Position numbers and translations under genes: made by a program. The notes beneath the pieces are model-generated. The model was not told the origin of the DNA, made no database searches, and saw nothing but the letters and a program-made list of their open reading frames with translations. Shown here piece after piece: positions 13,656-25,600 of a DNA stretch of 64,000 nucleotides (positions are counted from its first letter, which is position 1; each line of letters begins with the position of its first letter). Source of the stretch: Diphasiastrum complanatum (taxonomy: Eukaryota > Streptophyta > Lycopodiopsida > Lycopodiales > Lycopodiaceae); contig CM055105.1 in NCBI GenBank assembly GCA_029204225.1, positions 17,121,353 to 17,185,352 on the forward strand. Reading direction: 5' to 3'.

Positions 13656-16600
13656 GCCCTCCCTCTCTCCATCGCTCTCTCTCTGGCCAGCGATGGCCCC
13701 TCCTCGTGCTGCCCGCAGGACAGCCCTACCCCCTCGCCCTTCTACCTCACCCCCTCCCCTCGTTACCTCACCCACTCCAGTTACGAATAGAGCCACAGCT
13801 GATCTAGAGCTAAGCTATGAAAGCATCACATAAGCAAGACTTAAGCTATGAAAGCAGCACATAAGCAAGACTTAACCCTAGAAAGCAAGAAAGAGAGAGA
13901 TTAAGGAGACTAAAGAGAGATCAATATCATCAGTTGAATAACAAATGACACAATTTCCCTACTTATAGCCAAGAGGAAGCCCTAAAAGGAAGCTTTCGGT
14001 GGCTAGGGCCCAACTGGGAGGGAAAATAGTGCGCCCTCCAAGGCCAACCATATAGTCTAAGTGTCACTAATGAATAAAAAAGGGCCCAAGGCCTGCTCAT
14101 GCATAAAGTAAAGTAAATGTAAATGGACGCGGCGAATGTAATGAGCCGAGTCCCTCTCCCTGGCACAAAACAAAAAGACCCAACTGCCGAAAAGAAACTG
14201 GATCAAGTAGCAGCAAGCCCTGGTGCATCAACAGCTAGAACAACATCTGATGTAGAGGAATCAACAAGTGCAGCAAGAGCATGAGCCTGATCCGCAAATG
14301 ATGGTGTATGATAAAAGACATCAATAGGCTCCCATGTGGCCTCCTCAATAGGACGGCCATCCCACTGGACCAAAAACTGAATCTGCCAGCGGCGTCGACT
14401 ATGGTATAGACGAACCTGTAATATAGCAGCAGGTAAAAATGGAAATAACTCTGGAGCAGTAGGAAACTCAGCATCACAAGGAGCGTCATCCTCAATAGCA
14501 GCACGTGATAAACTGACATGGAATACATCACAGGCGCGTGTGGAAGCAGGAAGCTGTAAGCGATATGTAACTAGACTAAGAACCTCCAAAATGCGATAAG
14601 GCCCATAATAACGTAATGCAAGCTTCTCAGTAGAAGCATGGCCCTGGACAAAATGATGACGTGCAAACCGTAGGCGTAGATAAACCATATCTCCAAGCTG
14701 AAACTCAACATGGCGGCGGTGACGATCAACTGAGGTCTGATAACGTTGCTGAACATGCTGTAAATGAGAACTGGCCCGGGTAATAAGCTCTCGAGCACCA
14801 AGGTATCCAAAAAGCCCGAGAAGGTAGAACTGCATCAGCACCAGGAAGCCAATAAGGAAACTGGAAAAGAGATGGACACTCATCGCGAATAGCCGCATGA
14901 TACACGTAACCATCAACCATATGTGCAAGGTGCCCCAAGAAAAGATAGCAGCATCGGAAAACTAGCACCAAGGAGATCATCCTGACAAAGGATAGCTTAA
15001 AATGGAGAAATATGCACCAACATGGTCAAAAGCCCAAGGTATCCATAGGGCCCATGAATGAGAAGTACCAATGGCATACGGTACCCTCAAGGCCCATATC
15101 ACGAGAAGAGCAGCATGCCAAAAGCTCCAGAAGGTCCAAGAAATCAATGCATCATCTAAAAAGACATGATGCATGAAAATAGTAGCAACAAATCTAGAAA
15201 TAGTAGAGGCCCCAACTGACAAACTGTAGCCGAAAAACTCATCCAGAAAGGCCTCATATGGACATACCAATCCATCATAGGATACACCAAAAATGGATGG
15301 AGAATCGGATGACCCATCGGAATTGGCCGCAAGTGTAATCCCAAAGTACACACCAGGCGCACAAGTGAGGAATAGAAGAAATGCACTGGAACGAGGAACA
15401 GGTTCCGCAACATCAATAGCAAGCATCGGAGCAATATCCTCGTGTAGCTGGGAATGAGTATCAAAGCACATATGAGCAACACTAAAGTATATGGCGTCAA
15501 CATCCCCAAAAACTATCCAAGAGAGGAGAAGGAATTCTCTCAAGGTACCCTGATGGTCTCGGAACACCAGAACAAAGTGGCAACTCAGCATCGGAGACCA
15601 AGCGATATGGAGCAACCTGAAATGACAGGGAACCTGAAGATCACCCAGACAAACAGTAGCTGGAACGAAGGCAATAACCCAAGCCAACAGGATATGCCAA
15701 GCCTGACAATGAGCAACAATCCAAGGAACAGATAGAGAGCCACATGCATAATCATAGAGATATCCGCACCATAGGCGATCAGTAATATGGAAAAACCAGC
15801 ACCAATCAACAGGTCCAAATGAAAACCAAGCTATATGTAATAACCAGGAATGCCATATATCCATAGCATCGGCATGGACTGCAGCAAACCTATTTGTAGA
15901 AACACCAAGAGACGGAAGGATGTCCGTGTACTCATCTAGAAAGATCCCAGCATATAAATACCCTAGATAAGTAATAGTGACCATCTGGCAAATATCCTCG
16001 GATGAAAAATGTGTAACAGTAAGGGCCAAAGGCGCATGAATTATGTCAGGAACCGTAGAAATATCATGAGGCAGATCACAAACCTCAAGCAGAGATCCAT
16101 GGAGTAAAGCGAAAGAAGATACAACCTGATCACCAATAGCGAGGGAACCATCAAACGTGGACCCATGAAGAACCCCATAGAAATCAGCAGGAACATCGGC
16201 CATAACAGACTCAAGAGATGGAGATATAGAGACCAATGGAGAAGATACTGCACCAACCACCGAACTAGGAGGGCAATCTGAAGTATGCGCAAAAGCAATA
16301 GTAGAAATACCACCAAGGTATACGGTCTCAATATCGAAAAATCAGCAAGGAAAATGGGCACCCAATCAGAAAATCAGATCTGAAATTCAGCAATCAGGAA
16401 AGTGCTCTGATACCAAGTTACGAATAGAGCCACAGCTGATCTAGAGCTAAGCTATGAAAGCATCACATAAGCAAGACTTAAGCTATGAAAGCAGCACATA
16501 AGCAAGACTTAACCCTAAAAAGCAGGAAAGAGAGAGATTAAGGAGACTAAAGAGAGAGAGATCAATATCATCAGCTGAATAACAAATGACACAGTTTCCC

Positions 16601-19600
16601 TACTTATAGCCAAGAGGAAGCCCTAAAAGGAAGCTTCCAGTGGCTAGGGCCCAACTGATAGGGAAAATAGTGCGCCCTCTAAGAAGGCCCCCACTCTCCA
16701 GTAATATGTCCAAATGGCCTAATAATGAATAATAAGGCCACAGGCCAACCATATAGTCTAAGTGTCACTAATGAATAAAAAAGGGCCCAAGGCCTGCTTA
16801 TGCATAAAGTAAAGTAAATGTAAATGGACGCAGCGAATGTAATGAGCCGAGTCCATAACTACCCCCCTCACTACCTCACCCACCCCCTCCCTCGCTGCTA
16901 CCTCACTCCCCCCCCCCCTCGCTACCTCGCCCATCTCCCCCCACGCTACCTCACCCCCCCCCCCCCTCGCTACCTCTACCTCACCCATCTCCCTCCACGC
17001 TGCTGCTGCCACCTCAGCATCACTCCTCGCTGCTGCTGCCAAGAATGGTGCTTCTGCCAAGAATGGCACCCTCACTGATGAGACGCCTGCTGGTCTGTTT
17101 GCGGCTGACACGGCACCCCCCTCCACGTCATCCCTCTTCTCTTCTTCTTCTTCTTTCACTCCTTCTCTCACCACTGCTCCCCCCTCTCTTTCATCCTCCT
17201 CCTCTTCCGCACCGTCCTCACACCAATCCACAACCCCTGCCACCGCACCCATTCCCTACACTCCCTCCAAATCAGTTGAACTCTTTTCCTCTTGGGAAGC
17301 TGACCAAATGAGAGCAAATTTCTAGCTCTTGAAGCAAGAACTTACACAGTTGAAAGAGGTAGTGGTCTCCTTAGTAAAGGAAAAGAACCTGTTGCAGTCC
17401 AAAGTCGCCTCATTGGAGCACGTGATCAACACTAGGCAAGTTGCAGCCTCGGAAACGCACACCACCATGATATGGGAGCTCGAGCACAAAATTGAACAGC
17501 ATAAAGATTCATGGGCAGCAGTCTTGAAGAAAGGCACCAAACCTAGCACCCGATTTCCTTGGTTATCTCAGCCACCATTTCGGAAGAGCGGTCAAGGGAG
17601 CAAAAAGCCCATAAAATCAGGGTTCGTGGGATACCGGACACACAGGATGCAGCGAGATTTCTCGAGACCACTCTAGGACATGTGACAGATGGGCTAGATA
17701 CAACTTGGAGGACCACCAGGGATGCAGCTACACTAATCATCCGCTTCACCATCCCTAGTCAACTGCAGAGAGGCCTTACGCTGTAGAGCCCAGTTATGTG
17801 GCACTGCCATTTTTATAGAACGATCTTACCTACATCCAGGTTGAGGAGAGGCGTAAAGCCTTCCAGGTGGCTCGAGAGACTGGTAGACAAGTCATATATC
17901 GAGATGGTCAAATACGATTTGTTGCTGGCACCCCTAGCCGATCTCAGAGCTAGGAATTCAGGGCCCCCGGGATTGGTGGGAGCATCCCGGGGCCCCATCC
18001 ATACCATCTTCAAATTGGGGTATGGAATTGTGATGGCATCCACTCATCCTCTACAGCAGGTGATCTGATTGACTTTATCACGGGACGAGACCTATTGTTT
18101 TTTATGGAGACTTACGAGAGCCAGATGCGCAGTTTACCCACCTTCCCAAAATACAGATGGGATTCAGTTTACAGATCTGAGACTAGATCAGCCAGTGGCC
18201 ATGGTTCGGGAGGAGTGGCTTATCTCTACAGAGAGTCCCTTCATCAGATGTTTGAGTTCGTCAGGCATGATGAGCATGCACGGTATATTTGGCTTCGTAT
18301 CACAAGACGAGCGATTGGTTTGGACAGGGACGTCTTCATTGTTGCCTACTATTTTCCTCCAGGGTCCTCCTCCTCCTTTGTTGAGGGTGTTGGCTCACCT
18401 TATTTGGACCTTTCAGTGGATATCATCAAATTTGCAGAGCAGGGGCATATTTTCCTCACTGAGGATTTTAATGCCCGGACAGCTTCATGACAGACAGAGT
18501 TCCGTGATGCTACAGATCAGATGCGAGTTCATGCCCTGGATAGTGACAGCTTGGGGATCACCAGGATTTCCAATGATAGACTGGGACCTATTACTTCATA
18601 TGGTGAGTACCTGTTGCAGTTTGGTGAGGCACATGAGTTAGCCATTTATAATGGCCTACCTCACTGGCCTAACTCTAGCAGCTATACGTGTCACCCTCAC
18701 AATGGCGGTCATAGTGTGGTTGATTACCTCATGGGGTCACCGACATCCATTCCTCTCATTCACAGCTTCTGTATCTCCCCTACCACCCTCTCTGATCATT
18801 CGTTCCTATCCTTCGACCACCACAACCTCAAGACCAGTCCATCCTTCCCCGTGCACCCAAATACAGCTTCCACCCCCTCTCTATCCCACTCTACCAGGAA
18901 TCCCTCACCTCCTTACTTCTCTCTTTTCCACACAGTGAATCACTGGAATCACAAGCCGCCTTCCTCACCACCTGTCTCCACTCTGTGGCTACTTTGGCTT
19001 TCCCCTGTAAACCTCATAAACACAAACCAGTCCATCCACGATCATCCCGACCTTTCCATCTACCGACGGAAAAAATGCTTTTGAAGGATAAAATTCATAA
19101 TGAAAAAACCCAAGGACATACAAAACCTACAACTCAATTTTCTTTCTCCCAAGCTGAGGTTTAACTCCAGATAAAAGTGACATTCAGCAATTTGTAAACT
19201 ACGCATGGAGGCTATTGAATTATCAAACAAAGCATGATAATACCTGTTGCAAAGAAAGTTTCCAAAGCGACAAGATAGTACACAATCCAAAAGCTCGACC
19301 AGATATGCCTGGTAGACATAACAGCATTAAAGCAGAAAACTATGTGAAGATGACCAGGAAATGTTTATCCATGTAAGCATACCAACAGAGACATACAGGT
19401 CTAACTCTATTTGCACAAGACCAGGCAAAATCTGAACAGTCATATGTGATTCATCTGACCAAGTTTAAAGACAATTGTGCTCTTGCTCAGGCAAGCAGAA
19501 GTCACTACAAAGTTCTGAAGTTCCAATTGACTAGACAAGCTAATATATTGCAATCAGCAAAAGAAGCGCTAACAAATATAGATGAAATGAAAGAACAATA

Positions 19601-22600
19601 CCGACGAAAATTCAAAAGCACGAGGATAAAGCCGGAGCAGTTGTGCGACACAGTCCACCCACTGAACGTCCAAAATGATGTGCTCTCAGTTTCCAATTTC
19701 TTGACATCGTAAAGAAGTATATTTTATGATAGGACCAAAGACGTGATTTCTTTGGAGGTAACACAAAAAAATCTGCAAGAATATCTATCATATATACAGA
19801 AATACAACCCCAGGACATGTGGCCCCATCTACACACCCAAGCAAGCAAGATGCACCTGCAACAGAGACAAAATGTTCTTGTGGCATCCATTGTCTCTATG
19901 TCATACATCAGCAAAGTCATGTCACTTGATGAACCAAACATATGAAATGGCATTGCATATAGCTGTACAAGGGTAATCTCATCATGTACAAATGGTAAAG
20001 ACACATTTTGTAGATAACCCTTATGATGTGCTCAGTCAACTGTCTCCTTTCCTGATAACAGGGATTTAGGCTCTAAGAAAATTTTCAGATTACCCTCTGC
20101 AAACAGGCAGATCGTCTCTCCAAACAGACAATTCTAGAGCAACAAAATTCAATTTTTATGCAGCCAAAGCAAGAAAAGCTGCTCAGAAATATACTCAAAT
20201 GTATCACCCTGTTTCTGTGCATTGACGCTGCATTGGAGACATCTTCCAAACCTCTCATAACAGTTCACAGATTGATAGAATAAATATATTGCAGTTTTTT
20301 CAGTTTGGGGGAACAACAAGAAAAACATTATGCTGTACCAAGCCTTACTTCTACATATACTCTGTATTACATAGGATGCTAAGATTCTGTAAAAGAAATC
20401 CTCCAAGTAAACCTCAAAGCCGGTGTCAAAATGCAAAAAGCACCAAGGTAAGAACAGGAGCAACATTCACCTGAACAAATATAGGTGAGTAGTTACTGGA
20501 CACTGCTCCAGGAGATTGGGAACTAGTTGAGGATGTAAAGGAAGAAGCAGGGGCAGTTCGAATAGGTGAACTTGGACCAACACTTCCGCTCAAAGAACCT
20601 CGAAACACTTCAACAGTTGGGTTGCAGCTTCCACTGAAGGTAGGCATTGCTAGACGATCTGCAAAAGGGTGCCCAAAAGCAAGCCAGTCTTTTTCCACAA
20701 GTGCCTGCTGAATCATTACAAGGTAAGTGTTTCCAACTTCACAGCAATAACCTCAATAAATGATGAGAGGACCCAGTCTACTTTCAACAAGCACAAAAAG
20801 TACCTGAAACCCCTGGAAGGTACGGTAATAGGGGTCAAGCATAAGGCCAGCCAATGAGATAAGCTGAGTGGTCCTGTCCCACCCATCACTGAACCAACAA
20901 TTGAGGTTATTCAGAAGATTGTTTTGCTTCATTTAGATATGTATTATGAAAAGACCAGAGAGTTTCTAGTTCCTGTCAGGTCATAAACAAAATTTCCTGT
21001 GACAACAAAGGCATGACACCAGCACGCACATACAGGAAGAACAACCTGTACTGAAAGACCACTCAAGTTGGAAATTATTTCAGATGTGAATGCTTCCATA
21101 ATGATTCCTGATCGATGGTGATCTTAGAAACAGGTGGCTAAATGCCATGGCTAGTCCAGAACTTTAAATTCTACTTTCTTTGGATCTTTCCTGATCACAT
21201 CAGATACTGACCAAAAATTCACAAAACAGAACGCACTCTAAATTTTTGCAAATACAGCCCTCGGCTTTCTAATGACTTTCTTCACTAATACCCAGAACCC
21301 CCAAAAAATTTCCAAATGATCTTATTGTTAAGCTAAAGTTAATACATACTACAGAATAAAATAATTAAAAAATTGATGGCCCATCCCAGAACGGAACACG
21401 TACAGCCAAGTTGTGTGTGTGTGTGTGTGTGTGTGCGTGTGTGGAACAAAAAACAAGATGCCTACTTTTATGTAGCAAAGAAATCTCGAGCGTGTTTGCT
21501 TTCAGAGATTTATTCGGGACGCCCCAAGTAAGTGTCGGTTATTTGATACTTTTATCTCCCCCACTGCATTGTGTGCTGCAGAGACATGGTGCCCAGGGCT
21601 CACCTCTGCTGATTGGGCCAGTATCTCACGCGTCCAAGTCCTTAAGCTATCACGGATGATACAGGCTAAGCCCTCTGTCCCGCATCAGCTTATCCTAGCA
21701 GAGTCTGCAGTTCCACCTCTACAGCTTGATGCCATCTTCCGTCTTATCACATATATACAGCGTTTCAGGCTGCTTCCCACTGATGCACATTGATATCCAC
21801 AAGCAGCACTCATATTATCTCAGCACCTTCACAGCCTGGGCTATCACTTGTCATGGTTCTCACAGGCATTACGTTTATTGGATACTTTTGGCATATCTAT
21901 CACGGACCTCCCATCGGGTACTCACGATTATATCAAACGTTTCCTCTACAAAGCATAGTTTCGTCACACATGGCAGGGCCAATTAGGGGTTAAACCTGAC
22001 TATTACAGGACTCATTTCTTGGAGATGGATGACGTGGGGACCCCAGTTCTACCACGCTATTTAGATTCTGGATTATCCCATGGCCTGAGATTCACATTGG
22101 GTCAGCTACGAGTCTCATCACATCAGCTTGAGATTGACATTGGATGTTTCCATGGTATCCCACGTGATGAGCGGATCTACCAGTTATGTTCATTGTCTGA
22201 GGTGGAGTCAGAGGAGCACCTTTTGTTTAGATGTCCAGTCTACTACAAGATCAGAGGGAGATTACACTGCCTTTTCAAAGAGACTCCTGTCACACTGCGG
22301 TCCCTTATAGCATATGATGATCCGAGATGTCACACTTATGATCAGAGAGATATTTTTACTGTGACAGGACCTACACAGCCATCTGTTCACCTTGATGCAC
22401 AGCTCCAGATCACATCGTATTTCTCCTGCAGGAGATCGCGGACGAACCCTAGATCGGATGATAGTGGCGACGACAGTGACTCTCTACTACATAGAGACTA
22501 GAGACGGCGTACTACTCATATTGCCCGTAGAGCTACTATTCAGAGACGACCTCCTTGGCGACGTCGGCAGCATCTATCGAGACCACCTCCATGTGTTATC

Positions 22601-25600
22601 CCCATCACATCTTTCTTTCATAGCAGTAGTACTGGGTGACACGGAATTTTACCATTATCTTATTGGTAGCATTAGACTGTTCAGACCTACTTTATGTTCA
22701 TAGTATAGTTCATTAGCATTTCATTTCTTTTCTGTTACGGAGACGTTTCATACGCCACCCCTGTACCACACACTTGACATGTACTTTTTTTTTGGTCTTA
22801 TATCCCTATTGACATGGAAATGACATTAATAAAATTTGAACGTTTCCATGGTATCCCACGTGAGGAGCGGATTTGCCAATTATGTTAATTGTCTGGGATA
22901 TACTGTTGTTTTGTGGATTTTCATAAGGCCTTTGACTCTGTTCCGAGACACCATCTCATTCAAAGATTACATGATCTTGGCTTCCATTCAGACACAGTTT
23001 TGGCGATTATGGGCCTATATGAGAGAGTGATAGCTTGTTTCCGATCTGAACATGGCATACCACAACAGGTTCATAGCATCATTAAAGTTAAGCAAGGATG
23101 CTCATTATCCCCTACTATGTTTGGACTTTACATTGATGAGTTGGAGTGGATCATGTGTTGCTTCTCGTCATTGCTAGTTTTCTGGTATTTTATAAGCTCT
23201 GCAATGAAACTTGTATGGTGACTCGATATCTGTATGCTCGACATGGACGCCACCATTCCACGAGCACCCCAGAACCAGTCCGATGTCGACGAGGAAATCC
23301 TTCGAGAGTTGCAGAGACATATGGATGTCGAGGCCCGCTCTGCTTTACGCCAGCAAAGAGCAGTTGAGAGGAGAGGACGGGTGAGGGAGGAGGGAGGGGA
23401 TGAGTAGGATTCACTGGAGAGGTGGAGTTCCCAGCTGACTATTAGGAGGAGTGGGTGGATGAGCAGGAGGAGGCTGTGGGGGGGGGGGGGGGGGGGGATG
23501 CGGAGGGAGCTGAGGGGGATGATCCATGGGATTTTGACATGGAGCAGTTGCTAGTGGACCTCGATGCGGAGACATAGGCGAAGCCATTTTTTCTTCCAGT
23601 TAGGCCTAGGGGGCGCCCCATAGGCAGAGCGGGGGTTCATTGTATGTAGACAGGAGCAGGGCATCATAGGTAGCTGTAGGCCAGGCATCATCCCAGTTCG
23701 TAGGACCTTCATAGGGTGTGGGACCTGGTGTATACTTTTTCACACATGTGAGGACACACAAATCAATTTGTTCGATCTTCTAAGGTGGATGTGATTGTAC
23801 ATGAAACTATCACTTGATTGTACAAGCAATCTTCTTAGACAACTTTTAAGACAAGAGCACACAAGCATTCATTAATGATCATCCACACGTTCTCACTCAA
23901 ACCAAACACTTAACATGGAAAACAATAAGTCCCAAACACATACAAAGAGTGAGAGAGAGCCCTTGCTCTCGGGTAGTGAGAGAAAGAGAGGCTAGCTCTC
24001 GGGTAGAGAGAGAACAGAAGAGAAACACTCCAAAATTGTGATTAACTCTCAAAAAACCACATTTTTACAATGAGAGAGCTCTTCCATATTGTAATAGATC
24101 CTAACACCACAGTAGGGCAAACACTAACTGATCCACCCAACCTTGCCTACTCCCTGATATAGAGTAAGCCCCTCCTAGCCCAGTGTGAGGACTGGTAGCA
24201 TGCAACTGCCAAGTGTCGGCCACGTGTCACTGACGTGGCCGACTGCACGTCAAGACCCAACTGGGGGCCCTATCCTGCTGACAGGGTCCCTGGACTGTGT
24301 TAGGCCCGCCATGGCTATGGACCGTGCTGGGGCACACTACTCGAACTGTCTTGCCCTGTTGGTCGTGTACGCTGGACACGACCCTGACTGTGGTATCTGA
24401 CCTATCTGTGTTCTCTAGGGTTCGGCACTGGTTACGAGCTCGTAACACTCCCTCCCCCTTAAGAACCGTCTTGGTCCTCTAAGACAAAGTCTGGAAAAAT
24501 CTTGCAAAGGACGCTGCCTCTTTCCCAAGTGGCATTCTCAACAGGCTGATCATTCCACTTAACCAGATATTCTCGGTATAGAGTATGACGAGTCTGCGTC
24601 TCTCTACTATCAAGAATCTCCTTTGGTTCATGTGGAGGTTGTTGAGGATCCAATGGGAGAACTAAAACATTGTCCCCTACCAGATTGTCTGATCTGATTA
24701 AGGCTTTTCGTAACTGACTTACATGAAAAACTGGAAAAACCTTACTGCTGTGTGGGAGTTCTAGTTCATAGGTGACCTCGCCTAGTCTCCTACTGATGGT
24801 AAAGGGACCACAATACCTTGGAGACAACTTAGCACACACTCCTGATTTGAGGGTTTAGAGTCGACTGGGACTCTCAAGTAGACTTTCTCACCAGTGGAGA
24901 ACTGCACATCCCGCCTGTGCGGATCTGCATAATGCCTGGCTCGATCCTGGGACTGCCTAATGGTACGTTTAGCATGTTCTATCATCTGGTTTAGGTCCTC
25001 TAAAAAGTTTCTGGCTGCTTCAACTTTTTCTTGTTTAAACCCTACAGCTGTGGGTGAGCGTGGCTGAAAACCGTACATCAGCATAAATGGGCTGTATCCC
25101 GTAGCTGAATGTTTGGTACTCTTGTAAGCAAACTCTAATATCGAGAGATACTCCTCCCAATTAGTCTGCCTCTTGCTGACGTATGCATGAAGCATATCCT
25201 CCAGCACCTGATTTACCCTCTCTGTTTGACCTCCGTCTGTGGATGGTTGGTAGTACTTATATTAAGTTTAGTATGGAGATGATGGAATACTGCCCTCCAA
25301 AAATTTCCAGTAAACTTACTGTCCCGATCGCTGACTATGCCGGAAGGTAGACCGTACAATTTAAATAGCCCATCTACAAACAACCTCGCTAACACTGGAG
25401 CTCTAACGGTTGTTTTGGTCGGAATGAAATGAGCCATTTTGGTCAGACGGTCAACTGTGACCCATATAGCGTCATTACCCTTTTGGGTTTTAGGCAGGCC
25501 TACTATAAAATCCATGGAGATACTCTCCCATTTACCAGCTGGTATTTCTAAGGGATGCAACAACCTTCCGGCCTTTAAACGCTCTGCTTTGTTAACTTGA

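Larger units (their letters stand above)
13780..16850 (-). mobile_element. LTR element F, Ty3-derived, internally deleted
   Basis: Direct LTRs at about 13780-14150 and 16417-16850; the left one lacks 63 bp present in the right one. The primer site (complement of 16404-16415, tggtatcagagc) and a purine-rich tract beside the left LTR show minus-strand orientation. The interior carries only an integrase end with a chromodomain and a long unknown reading frame; gag, protease, reverse transcriptase and the integrase core are missing. It is inserted in the 5' end of a LINE. The flanks ctcca and gtcca may be a one-mismatch target duplication. Exact LTR ends are uncertain by a few bases. Confidence 0.85.

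Noticed and set aside
15156-15735. Other open frames on both strands across the interior of element F
   Set aside because: Shadows of the 427-codon frame. They do weaken the case that the long frame is protein-coding, as stated there.
13780-16850. Exact 5-bp target duplication for element F
   Set aside because: The flanks ctcca and gtcca differ at one base and LTR ends are ambiguous, so it is mentioned only as possible.
19612-20004. 130-codon minus-strand frame overlapping exon m
   Set aside because: No similarity along the frame; the real coding part is the 60-bp exon in another frame.
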